Positions 36,044-44,682 of a stretch of 64,000 nt of DNA are shown here, piece by piece (position 1 is the stretch's first letter; the number at the start of each line of letters is the position of its first letter). Source of the DNA: Chitinophagaceae bacterium. GTDB taxonomy: Bacteria; Bacteroidota; Bacteroidia; Chitinophagales; Chitinophagaceae. The stretch spans positions 42,629-106,628 of the forward strand of contig JAIYAN010000016.1 in NCBI GenBank assembly GCA_027489035.1, given 5' to 3'. The notes beneath the pieces were generated by a model that saw only the letters and a program-made list of their open reading frames with translations, searched no databases and had not been told where the DNA came from. Both the position numbers and the translations under genes were made by a program.

Positions 36044-37405
36044 ATGTCTCAAAATAAATCTGTTGGCAATTATCGCTGGACAATTTGTGCGCTATTATTC
36101 TTTGCAACAACTGTAAATTATCTCGATCGTCAAGTACTTAGTTTGCTAAAGCCAATTTTGGAAGAAGAGTTTCATTGGACGAATAGCGACTATGCAAATA
36201 TTGCGTCCGTGTTTCAGTTTACTTATGCCATTTCAATGCTATTCGCTGGTAGAATTGTAGATAAGCTTGGAACAAAAAGTGGTTATTCATGGGCGATTAT
36301 TATTTGGTCTTTAGGAGCAGTAATGCATGCATATGCTATTCCAATTGGCGAACATTTTTCTGTTGTTTTAGGTTGGGTAGGAATTGCAGCTGTGCCGATT
36401 TCAATTTCAGGCTTTATGCTGTCTAGAGCCGTTTTAGGTTTTGGAGAGTCTGGCAATTTCCCTGCAGCTATTAAAGCTACTGCAGAATATTTCCCTAAAA
36501 AAGAAAGGTCTTTAGCAACAGGTATTTTTAATTCAGGGGCAAATGTGGGTGCAATCTTAGCTCCACTTACTGTGCCTTGGATTGCCAAACAATGGGGTTG
36601 GGAATCTGCCTTTATAATAATTGGTGCTATAGGTTTGTTGTGGTTGTTCTTTTGGATTTTTATGTATGAAAAACCAATGAACAATAAAAAACTATCCAAA
36701 GAAGAAGCTGAATATATCAATCAAGATCAAGAGGTTGAACAGGTAGTTGAAGCAGATAACAAAAAATTAAAATGGACAGAACTATTAAAGTACAAACAAA
36801 CATGGGCATTCGTAGTTGGTAAATTTATGACGGATGGCGTTTGGTGGTTTTTCTTGTTCTGGCTCCCTGCCTATTTGAAAGATCAATACCACATGCAATC
36901 TACAGATACTGTTTTGCCACTTTCTGTTTTGTATAGCATGACCATGATCGGTAGCATTGGTGGTGGTTGGTTCCCTGTTTATTACATGAAAAAAGGGATG
37001 ATGCCTTACGATGCTAGATTAAAAGCGATGCTTACCATTGCATTTTTTCCAGTGTTGGTGTTAGCCGCTCAACCTTTGGGTATTTATAGCTACTGGCTTC
37101 CTGTATTGTTAATTGGCATTGGCGCATCTGCACATCAGGCATGGTCTGCCAATTTATTCACTACCGTATCAGATATGTTTCCTAAAGCCGCAACAGCTTC
37201 TGTTGTAGGCATTGGCGGAATGGCTGGTGGAATAGGGGGTGTTATCATCACTAAAGTAGGGGGTGCACTTTTTGATCATTACAAAGCTTTAGGTCATATC
37301 GAAACAGGCTACTCAATTATGTTTGCATTTTGTGCTTTAGCCTATCTAATTGCTTGGAGTATAATGAAAGCCCTCGTTCCTAAACATAAAGTGATAGAAA
37401 TTTAA
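36044..37405 (+). CDS. exuT: Hexuronate MFS transporter (453 aa)
   Basis: This is a predicted inner-membrane proton symporter for galacturonate/glucuronate. NYLDRQVLSLLKPIL in the first membrane segment and the region up to GRIVDKLGTKSGY (MFS loop motif between segments 2 and 3) match the ExuT/anion-cation symporter family. About twelve hydrophobic segments can be counted, with a charged central loop around residues 210-245. Being 3 bp from kdgA, it is surely co-transcribed. A hairpin with a T-run follows about 76 bp after the stop. Confidence 0.92.
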   Translation: MSQNKSVGNYRWTICALLFFATTVNYLDRQVLSLLKPILEEEFHWTNSDYANIASVFQFTYAISMLFAGRIVDKLGTKSGYSWAIIIWSLGAVMHAYAIPIGEHFSVVLGWVGIAAVPISISGFMLSRAVLGFGESGNFPAAIKATAEYFPKKERSLATGIFNSGANVGAILAPLTVPWIAKQWGWESAFIIIGAIGLLWLFFWIFMYEKPMNNKKLSKEEAEYINQDQEVEQVVEADNKKLKWTELLKYKQTWAFVVGKFMTDGVWWFFLFWLPAYLKDQYHMQSTDTVLPLSVLYSMTMIGSIGGGWFPVYYMKKGMMPYDARLKAMLTIAFFPVLVLAAQPLGIYSYWLPVLLIGIGASAHQAWSANLFTTVSDMFPKAATASVVGIGGMAGGIGGVIITKVGGALFDHYKALGHIETGYSIMFAFCALAYLIAWSIMKALVPKHKVIEI

Positions 37406-37462
37406 TAACCTTAGATTTTATTTAATGGTATCTATTTTTTAAATAAATTTTCTAGTTCTTGA

Positions 37463-37484
37463 AGACCGATAACGTTTGCGTAAA
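37463..37484. promoter_or_regulatory. LacI-type operator motif upstream of the T9SS pectate lyase
   Basis: Centred on CG at 37473-37474; the right half TTTGCGTAAA matches 9 of 10 positions, the left half only 3 of 10. It overlaps the first arm of the exuT terminator and lies about 40 bp upstream of a perfect TAnnTTTG element. Confidence 0.5.
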
Positions 37485-37512
37485 AAGAAATGTCTAAAAA
37501 ACATTTCTTTTT
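37482..37512 (+). terminator. AT-rich terminator hairpin after exuT
   Basis: The arm AAAAAGAAATGT (37482-37493) pairs perfectly with ACATTTCTTTTT (37501-37512) across a seven-base loop, and T residues continue to 37515. It lies between exuT and the next lyase gene and overlaps the operator-like site. Confidence 0.65.
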
Positions 37513-37522
37513 TTTATGGGGT

Positions 37523-37530
37523 TATATTTG
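37523..37530 (+). promoter_or_regulatory. Bacteroidota -7 promoter element for the pectate lyase
   Basis: TATATTTG is an exact match to the TAnnTTTG -7 element of Bacteroidota promoters. It is 36 bp before the start codon, leaving a short leader. No clear TTG lies at the -33 position, which falls in the terminator arm; that would suit a promoter needing activation. Confidence 0.5.
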
Positions 37531-37565
37531 ATATGACAATTAAAAAATTATAAAATCTTAAAAAG

Positions 37566-39953
37566 ATGAAACTTAAATTATCCCTTCGATTTTTAATGAT
37601 GCTGATGTTGATTAGCATGAATTCAACTTTTTCAATTGCACAAGATTTATGTGCCCCAATTGGATGGGCAACACAAAATGGAGGAACAACGGGTGGTGGA
37701 AATGCAACACCAATAATCGTTTCAACGCTAGCAGATTTACAAGCACAAGCAAGGTCTGTTGGAGCAAAAGTGATTTATGTTTCCGGAACGATGGGCGCAG
37801 GAGTGGCAACTAGGGTTGTTGTAGCGGCCAATAAAACAATTATTGGATTGCCTGGCGCTAGATTAATTGGTGGTTTTGATATCAAAACAAATAATGTGAT
37901 CATCAGAAATATGAAAATACAAGGTCCAGGCGCTGTGGATGTGAATGGGGTAGATTGTATCATGATTGATGGCGGAACAAATGTTTGGATTGATCATTGT
38001 GATATTTATGATGGACAAGATGGTAACATGGATATCGTAAATGGGGCCAATTTTATTGCTGTTACTTGGTGTAAGTTTTACTATACCTCAGCTTCAATCA
38101 ATCATCAATTCTGTAATTTGCTTGGCAATTCAGATTCAAAAACTACAGACAGGGGGAAAATTAAAGTTACCATGATGTATAATTGGTGGGCATCTGGAGT
38201 TGTTGAGAGAATGCCCCGTGTAAGATTTGGGCAAGTTCATATTGTGAATAATTATTTCAATAGTCGTCAAGCGAACCATTGTGTTAGAGCAGGTATCGAA
38301 GCTGATTTACTTGTAGAAAGTAATTATTTTGATTCTACAAGAACGCCAATTGATTTATTTCAAAACAATTTCACAGCGGTTACTTCAAGAAACAATTTCT
38401 ATGTGGCTACTACCGGTAATAATTTAGGAAGAGGTACTTCATTTACACCTCCTTATTCGCTTTCCATCACACCAGCTGCGAACTTAAAATCAATTATATC
38501 TAATCCATCATGTGGCGCCGGTGCGACTTTGTCTAGCCCTACAGCTTGTGGTTGTGACGGTACTCCAGTTACTTTTTACAATGTAACTACTTCAGCATTG
38601 CCTGCTGCTGGAGGAACTGTAACCGGTGGAGGTAGTTATGCATCTGGCTCAACAGCAACACTTACCGCAACACGTGCCATAGGTTATGTATTTACCGGTT
38701 GGAGTGGAGATACTTCTGGAACTACTTCCCCAATAAATGTATTGGTGAATGCCAATAAAAATGTAGTGGCCAATTTCCTTGCAACTTCTTATACACTAAC
38801 CACTTCAGCAGCTCCAACTGTCGGCGGAACAGTTACGGGTGGTGGTAATTATGGTGCAGGCGCAACTGCAACTTTAACGGCAATTCCTGCAGCAGGTTAC
38901 ACTTTTTCAGGTTGGAGTGGCGCTAGTTCTGCAATTACCCCAACTACAACAATTGTGATGAACAGCAATGCTACCGTTACAGCTAATTTTAAAGAAATCA
39001 CTGTTGTTAATTATACACTCTCTACCGCTGCTAATCCAGTTGTAGGGGGTACTGTTACTGGTGCTGGTACTTATGTATCAGGTACAACTGCAACGATTAC
39101 TGCAACACCTGCAGCAGGTTATTCATTCGTTGGTTGGTCTGGTGCATCAACTGCTACAACACCAACCGCAACAGTAGCCATGACTGGTAATCTTTCTGTT
39201 ACAGCTAATTTCATCATTAACTCTGGTACGAATTCTACAATAAGAATTGAAGACAGCAATACACCAACTACTGGCTTATGTAGTTTTGAAGGGATTTTGA
39301 GTAGCAATAGTGGTGCAAATAATACTAAAGTAATCAATCTAACCAACTCAGCAGCAAAGGGTATAAACTGGAGAATAGTGACGCCTGCTGCCGGATCTTA
39401 CACTTTACGATGGAGGTATGTAAACAGTAGCGCCAACAATGTGTATACCATGAGGTTGATTATTAATGGTGTAGTTGTAAACACGGCTTTAGGATTCCCA
39501 AGAACTTCAGGCAGTACAGTGTTTGCAAATACATTAGCAACCGTTAATTTATTAGCAGGAAATAATACCATTCGCATCGAGTCAATAAGTGGATCAGCCA
39601 CTGCAGATATAGACTGGATGGAAGTTACAGGAAATTCACCAGCAGTTGGTAATTGCACCATTGCAAAAACACCAACAGCATATAATAACCCAAATATAGA
39701 AGAAAGTGTTTTGTTTCCTAATCCAATAAAAGGACAAAACGCTAACTTAAAATTCAATATAGATAAAGCACAAAAAATTAAGATAATAATCACAAATGCT
39801 GACGGCACTGCCATTAAATCAATTAATAAGTTCTATTCATCCACAGAAGTAAATGAAATCATTGCTACCAATGGAATTAAACCTGGAGTTTATTACTTGA
39901 GAATTTATGGTGAAAATGGAATCCTCTTTTCAAAGAAATGGGTAGTAATGTAA
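37566..39953 (+). CDS. Pectate lyase (PL1) with three InlB-type repeats, CBM-like domain and T9SS type A tail (795 aa)
   Basis: Signal peptide to about residue 25 (SIA|Q). The PL1 beta-helix (about 30-330) shows VWIDHCDIYDGQDGNMDI (calcium-site Asp residues), AVTWCKF, and RMPRVRFGQVHIVNNYF with the catalytic Arg region. Three 70-residue repeats follow (about 337-550; VTGGGSYASG...GWSG pattern), of the divergent InlB B-repeat type. A CBM35/CBM6-like module spans about 555-691 (RIEDSNTP, NTIRIES, DIDWMEV). The tail from FPNPIKGQ (about 715) is a type A sorting domain. The protein is a secreted, surface-anchored lyase with likely polysaccharide-binding ability. It is monocistronic, ending in a terminator. 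Confidence 0.92.
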   Translation: MKLKLSLRFLMMLMLISMNSTFSIAQDLCAPIGWATQNGGTTGGGNATPIIVSTLADLQAQARSVGAKVIYVSGTMGAGVATRVVVAANKTIIGLPGARLIGGFDIKTNNVIIRNMKIQGPGAVDVNGVDCIMIDGGTNVWIDHCDIYDGQDGNMDIVNGANFIAVTWCKFYYTSASINHQFCNLLGNSDSKTTDRGKIKVTMMYNWWASGVVERMPRVRFGQVHIVNNYFNSRQANHCVRAGIEADLLVESNYFDSTRTPIDLFQNNFTAVTSRNNFYVATTGNNLGRGTSFTPPYSLSITPAANLKSIISNPSCGAGATLSSPTACGCDGTPVTFYNVTTSALPAAGGTVTGGGSYASGSTATLTATRAIGYVFTGWSGDTSGTTSPINVLVNANKNVVANFLATSYTLTTSAAPTVGGTVTGGGNYGAGATATLTAIPAAGYTFSGWSGASSAITPTTTIVMNSNATVTANFKEITVVNYTLSTAANPVVGGTVTGAGTYVSGTTATITATPAAGYSFVGWSGASTATTPTATVAMTGNLSVTANFIINSGTNSTIRIEDSNTPTTGLCSFEGILSSNSGANNTKVINLTNSAAKGINWRIVTPAAGSYTLRWRYVNSSANNVYTMRLIINGVVVNTALGFPRTSGSTVFANTLATVNLLAGNNTIRIESISGSATADIDWMEVTGNSPAVGNCTIAKTPTAYNNPNIEESVLFPNPIKGQNANLKFNIDKAQKIKIIITNADGTAIKSINKFYSSTEVNEIIATNGIKPGVYYLRIYGENGILFSKKWVVM

Positions 39954-39986
39954 TTAATAGAAAAATAGAAAAACCAATCTATATTC

Positions 39987-40019
39987 AAAGCCCGTTGCAT
40001 TTTCTGCACCGGGTTTTTT
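39987..40019 (+). terminator. Intrinsic terminator after the T9SS pectate lyase
   Basis: AAAGCCCGTTGCA pairs with TGCACCGGGTTTTTT (one mismatch, one G-T pair) around a five-base TTTTC-type loop, followed by six T residues. It lies 34 bp after the lyase stop. Confidence 0.82.
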
Positions 40020-40152
40020 CTTTATACCCCGATAATGCAGTAAATAATTTACTACATAAAGGATTAATCATTTTACAATAAAATTGTCGCAAATGATTAA
40101 AAAAGGAAAATAAAGTTTTTGAAAAAAATTAACGAACTTAAGCTCAATAATA

Positions 40153-41175
40153 TTAATTCGTAGACTCCTTAATAATAATACTACTTTCAAAAGTTTTTGT
40201 AGTAAATTCTTTTATTGGTCGTTTGCTTTCAATTATGGTAATAAGTTGCTCCATAGCTGCTTGACCAATTTCAAATGCAGGTTGTCTAATAACAGATAAG
40301 CTTGGACAGAACAAATCAGTAAGATCAGAATTACTAAAACCCATATAAGCTATTTTATGATCTGTACTAAATAGTTTTTTCATAATGGGCAACATAACTG
40401 TTGTAATTCTATCCCCTGCTGATAAAATGGCATCTGGCTTAATTTTCTTTTTAAAAAGACTTGTTATTGCATCTTCAACTTCCTTTGTGATTTTTCCGCC
40501 ATGAACACAATACTGAATTAAATGAGGTTGAAATGGAATTTTATTGTCTTCAAGTGCTTTGCGATATCCTTCTAATCTTTTTTGAGTGATAAACATTTGC
40601 TCAGCACTAGTAATATGTGCAATATTTTTGAACCCTTTTTTTATAAGGTGAGTTGTGGCATCATATGCTCCTTTAAAATTATCACAAACAACTTTATACG
40701 TATCAATTTCCTCAACTATGCGGTCAAAAAATACAATAGGTAACCCCCGTTCATGAAGTTTTTTTAGATGATCATAATTTTCAGTTTCAACGGATACAGA
40801 AATTAATAACCCATCTACAGAACGATAAGCCATATGCTCTACGTTTATAACTTCTCTATCATAAGATTCATGACTTTGGGTTATGATTACATTATAACCA
40901 CTGCTATATGCAATAGATTCCATCCCGTTTATTGCTTGCGAAAAGAAATTATTAGAAAATTCAGGCACTACAATGCCAATGGTGTGGCTTCTTCTTTCTT
41001 TGAGACTTAATGCTATTGGGTTAGGTCTGTAATTTATTTTCTTTGCGTATTCTAAAACAAGTTTTTTTGTTTGCTCACTTATTTCATAGCTATCTCTTAA
41101 TGCACGACTTACAGTTGATTTTGAAAGATTTAATTTTAGCGCAATGTCTTTTATTGTTGCTGATTCGAACTTCAT
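40153..41175 (-). CDS. LacI-family transcriptional regulator (340 aa)
   Basis: The start is set at the ATG at 41175; an upstream in-frame TTG would add two residues. The N-terminal helix-turn-helix TIKDIALKLNLSKSTVSRAL and the YRPNPIALSL hinge helix are classic LacI features. The rest is a periplasmic-binding-protein-like sensor (IGIVVPEFSNNFF, VFFDR, ILSAGDRI). It lies divergent to susC in the middle of the locus, with operator-like sites in between, so it is the obvious candidate to bind the motif repeated across the window. The effector is unknown; a galacturonate or KDG-type intermediate is the natural guess. Confidence 0.93.
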   Translation of the reverse strand: MKFESATIKDIALKLNLSKSTVSRALRDSYEISEQTKKLVLEYAKKINYRPNPIALSLKERRSHTIGIVVPEFSNNFFSQAINGMESIAYSSGYNVIITQSHESYDREVINVEHMAYRSVDGLLISVSVETENYDHLKKLHERGLPIVFFDRIVEEIDTYKVVCDNFKGAYDATTHLIKKGFKNIAHITSAEQMFITQKRLEGYRKALEDNKIPFQPHLIQYCVHGGKITKEVEDAITSLFKKKIKPDAILSAGDRITTVMLPIMKKLFSTDHKIAYMGFSNSDLTDLFCPSLSVIRQPAFEIGQAAMEQLITIIESKRPIKEFTTKTFESSIIIKESTN

Positions 41176-41187
41176 TATCAATGTTGT

Positions 41188-41197
41188 TTTACGCAGT
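41188..41197. promoter_or_regulatory. Operator half-site near the lacI-type gene start
   Basis: TTTACGCAGT matches 9 of 10 positions of the left half TTTACGCAAT but has no central CG next to it. It is 12 bp upstream of the regulator's start codon on the minus strand, a position suited to autoregulation. Confidence 0.4.
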
Positions 41198-41235
41198 AAA
41201 AGTATGAATAATTGTTTAATCTAAAACGAATGCTT

Positions 41236-41257
41236 TAAATGACATCGATTGCGTAAA
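41236..41257. promoter_or_regulatory. LacI-type operator in the regulator-susC intergenic region
   Basis: Centred on CG at 41246-41247, with a perfect right half ATTGCGTAAA and a left half matching 5 of 10. A second imperfect copy (CGAATGCTTTAA) starts at 41227. Lying between the divergent regulator and susC genes, it could control both. Confidence 0.62.
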
Positions 41258-41404
41258 ATAAAATCTACATTGCTTAAGTAAAAGCGTAATTTTTGCTTAA
41301 AATTGCTCAACAATTCATTCAAATATTTTTTATAAAAAATAAATAAAAATGAATTTGTATTAAATAATATTATTATTCAAAATTTATTCAAAGTTTATTC
41401 AATC

Positions 41405-44400
41405 ATGAAAAAAATCATTTTGTTTTCATTGTTTCTTTTTTTTAGTGCAATTTCTTTTGCACAAACGAGAATCATTTCAGGTAAGGTTGTTGATTCATTA
41501 GGTAACCCTATTCAATCTGTTTCAATCTACGTTGATTCAAGAAACTTTAAGAAGTCAACGTTAACAGATAAAAATGGTGAATTTTCAATTAAAACAGATG
41601 CATTAGGAAAATTGAACTTGACTTTTTCTGCAATTGGTTTTAAAAAGGTTAAAGTAACTTCTGAAAATAATAATCCGATAAATGTAACCTTATTTAAAGA
41701 AGTTTCTGATTTGGATGAAGTGGTTATAAATGTTGGTTATGGTACAATAAAGAAAAAAGAGGCTTCTGGTTCTGTGTCTTCTATTTCAGCAAAGGATTTA
41801 AAAGACATACCTGTAAACTCAGCTGCAGAAGCACTTAACGGAAGATTAGCTGGTGTAACAGCGACCACTTCTGAAGGCTCTCCCGATGCTGATATTAAAG
41901 TAAAAGTGAGAGGTGGAATGTCTATCACCAATGATAACTCTCCATTGTATATCATTGATGGAGTACAAGTTGAAAATGGCTTGAATACATTGTCTCCACA
42001 GGATATTCAATCTATTGATGTACTTAAAGATGCCGCTGCAACAGCAATTTATGGAGCTAGAGGTGCTAATGGGGTTATTGTGATTTCTACCAAATCAGGT
42101 AAAGTGGGTAAATTAAAAATAAGCTATAATGGCTTTGTTGGGATTAAACAATTAACCAATACTTTGGATGTTTTGGATCCATATGAATTTGTTCTTTACC
42201 AATCTGAAAGATCTAGAGGAAGCGCATCAGATAGCTCTTCTTTTTTAAATAATTTTGGCAGTACTTGGGATACATTGCAAAATTATAAAAATGCGAGTCC
42301 TATTAACTGGCAAAAGCAACTGATGGGTAATACGGGCATTCAAAATACGCATTCCATTTCTGGTATGGGTGGTACAAAGAAAATTACGTACAGTTTTGGC
42401 TACACGCATAACGGTGAAAAAGCTATAGTATTGAATTCTAGATATGTGCGTAATTTGGCCAACTTTAAATTTGATTACAAATTAAATAAGAAAATCAAAT
42501 TAGGTGGTGTTGTTCGTTACACCAACCAAAACGTTTACGGTTCTGGTGTGTCTGACACAAAAGGTGCTGCTTATAACCGTTTAAGAAGTGCCGTTAAATA
42601 TAGACCATATTTGTCAGCTGGTCAAGATATCGACGATCAAGATCCATTGGCAGAACAACAAGTGGGAAACGGGTTAAGTTTGATTAATCCAATACTTAAC
42701 AACACAGCAGAATTCAGACAGAAGACTACAAATAATTTAAACCTTACTGCCAATTTTACTTATACAATTAAAAAGAATTTAACATTCAAATCTACTTTTG
42801 GTTTTGAAGAAAAAAAATTCACCGATCTTCAATTCAGTGATTCTATTACATCTTATTCTGTTATTCAGGGCTCAAGAAAACCTATCGCAAGTCTAGATAC
42901 ACAACGTACAAAAACCATCACAAATTCAAATGTATTGACTTATACATTGAAAGATTTTAAGAACAAGCATGATTTTGATTTTCTAATTGGACAAGAAACA
43001 TATGATTTAAGAACCCAAAATCAATCTAGTTTGTTTGGACTTTTTCCAAATTATATTTCTCCAGAATATGCATTTAATAACACGGACACAGCAACAGCAT
43101 TTGCAGGTTATCCTAAACCAACACTTAAATCAAGATATACTAGCTTGTCTTTTTTTAGCAGATTAAATTACTCGTACAAGAAAAAAATTATCGCTTCAAT
43201 AAATGTTAGAGCGGATGGGGCATCAAAATTTGCGCCAGACCAAAGATGGGGTATTTTCCCTGCTGCTTCATTAGCATGGAGACTAAAAGAAGAGAAATTC
43301 TTAAGTAAAGTAGATTTCATCAATGACCTAAAAATTAGAGGTAGTTTTGGATTGGTGGGAAATAACCGTATTGGTAACTATCTATACTTAAATACGTTCT
43401 TTAATGACAACCAATATTATTATGGTGTAAACAATCAGCCAATTTATGCATACTATCCTTCTGCACTTCCAAACAGAAATTTGAAATGGGAATCAACTGT
43501 TAATCGCAACTTAGGTTTGGATGTAACATTTTTCAAAAACAGATTTGATTTGAGTGTTGATGTATACAACAATAGCTCTAAGGATTTACTTTTATTTGTA
43601 CCTATTGCTTCAACTTATGGTTACAATTCACAGTATCAAAATATAGGAAAAACAAGCAATAAAGGTCTTGAAATTCAATTAAGTGCGGTAGTGATGAAGA
43701 AAAAGGAAGGCCTTAATTGGAACGTTTCTTACAACATGTCATTCAACCAAAATAAAGTAGAAAAATTGGGTGTAAATCAAACCAGCTTTTTCCCTTCTGC
43801 AAGTTGGGGTGTTTCAGGACAACCAACAGATTATATAGTTAGAATTGGAGATCCTGTTGGTTCAATGTACGGCTTGGTTACAGATGGTTTTTATACCGTA
43901 AATGATTTTAATACCACCATTGACCAATTTGGTAATTACATCTACAAATTAAAAGATGGCGTTGTAAATAATTCAAGTATCATAGGGGTTATTCAACCTG
44001 GTTCAATTAAATTTAAAGATTTAAATGGAGATTCTTTGGTAGACTTAAACAACGATAGACAAATAATAGGTAATCCTACCCCTAAATTCACAGGTGGTAT
44101 TACGCAAACATTTACCTACAAGCAATGGGACATGAGTTTGTTTTTGAATTTCTCGTACGGAAATGATGTGTATAATGCAAACAAAATTGAATTCACCAAT
44201 GGATATACGCCAAATTCTAACTTGTTAGGTATAATGAAAGACAGATGGAGAACCATTACTGCTGATGGACAAACGGCTCAATGGGTAAGTGGAACCACGG
44301 TTTATGGCATTGCTCCAGAGCAGTTGCAAGCATTAAATCAAAATGCTACATTATGGGCTCCTTTAAGAGGCTCGGGTGCTTTCTATCCACATTCATGGGC

Positions 44401-44653
44401 GATTGAAGATGGATCTTTTTTAAGGGTTAACAACATTACTGTCGGTTACTCACTTCCGGTAAAAACTTTAATAAAGTACAAAATGTCGAAATTGCGTTTT
44501 TATGCAACTGTTAATAATTTGTATGTGTTCACCAATTATTCTGGATTTGATCCAGAGGTAAGTGTAAAAAGCAGTCAGTTAACACCAAATCTAGACTACT
44601 CTGCATATCCAAAAAGTCGCAGTTATATTTTTGGTATCAACGCCACATTTTAA
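41405..44653 (+). CDS. SusC/RagA-type TonB-linked outer-membrane transporter (1082 aa)
   Basis: This is the outer-membrane channel for oligosaccharides, here most likely oligogalacturonides. The signal peptide ends at SFA|Q. A carboxypeptidase-D-regulatory-like domain follows (about 22-105, ISGKVVDSLGNPI). The plug (about 115-220) contains VRGGMSITNDNSPLYIIDGV and the SusC signature LKDAAATAIYGARGANGVIVI. The rest is a 22-strand barrel ending in a C-terminal Phe (NATF). There is no N-terminal signalling (STN) extension, in agreement with control by a LacI-type regulator rather than an ECF sigma/anti-sigma pair. SusD follows after 29 bp. Confidence 0.95.
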   Translation: MKKIILFSLFLFFSAISFAQTRIISGKVVDSLGNPIQSVSIYVDSRNFKKSTLTDKNGEFSIKTDALGKLNLTFSAIGFKKVKVTSENNNPINVTLFKEVSDLDEVVINVGYGTIKKKEASGSVSSISAKDLKDIPVNSAAEALNGRLAGVTATTSEGSPDADIKVKVRGGMSITNDNSPLYIIDGVQVENGLNTLSPQDIQSIDVLKDAAATAIYGARGANGVIVISTKSGKVGKLKISYNGFVGIKQLTNTLDVLDPYEFVLYQSERSRGSASDSSSFLNNFGSTWDTLQNYKNASPINWQKQLMGNTGIQNTHSISGMGGTKKITYSFGYTHNGEKAIVLNSRYVRNLANFKFDYKLNKKIKLGGVVRYTNQNVYGSGVSDTKGAAYNRLRSAVKYRPYLSAGQDIDDQDPLAEQQVGNGLSLINPILNNTAEFRQKTTNNLNLTANFTYTIKKNLTFKSTFGFEEKKFTDLQFSDSITSYSVIQGSRKPIASLDTQRTKTITNSNVLTYTLKDFKNKHDFDFLIGQETYDLRTQNQSSLFGLFPNYISPEYAFNNTDTATAFAGYPKPTLKSRYTSLSFFSRLNYSYKKKIIASINVRADGASKFAPDQRWGIFPAASLAWRLKEEKFLSKVDFINDLKIRGSFGLVGNNRIGNYLYLNTFFNDNQYYYGVNNQPIYAYYPSALPNRNLKWESTVNRNLGLDVTFFKNRFDLSVDVYNNSSKDLLLFVPIASTYGYNSQYQNIGKTSNKGLEIQLSAVVMKKKEGLNWNVSYNMSFNQNKVEKLGVNQTSFFPSASWGVSGQPTDYIVRIGDPVGSMYGLVTDGFYTVNDFNTTIDQFGNYIYKLKDGVVNNSSIIGVIQPGSIKFKDLNGDSLVDLNNDRQIIGNPTPKFTGGITQTFTYKQWDMSLFLNFSYGNDVYNANKIEFTNGYTPNSNLLGIMKDRWRTITADGQTAQWVSGTTVYGIAPEQLQALNQNATLWAPLRGSGAFYPHSWAIEDGSFLRVNNITVGYSLPVKTLIKYKMSKLRFYATVNNLYVFTNYSGFDPEVSVKSSQLTPNLDYSAYPKSRSYIFGINATF

Positions 44654-44682
44654 TCAATCTTAAAACATTTATTTTTATAAAC

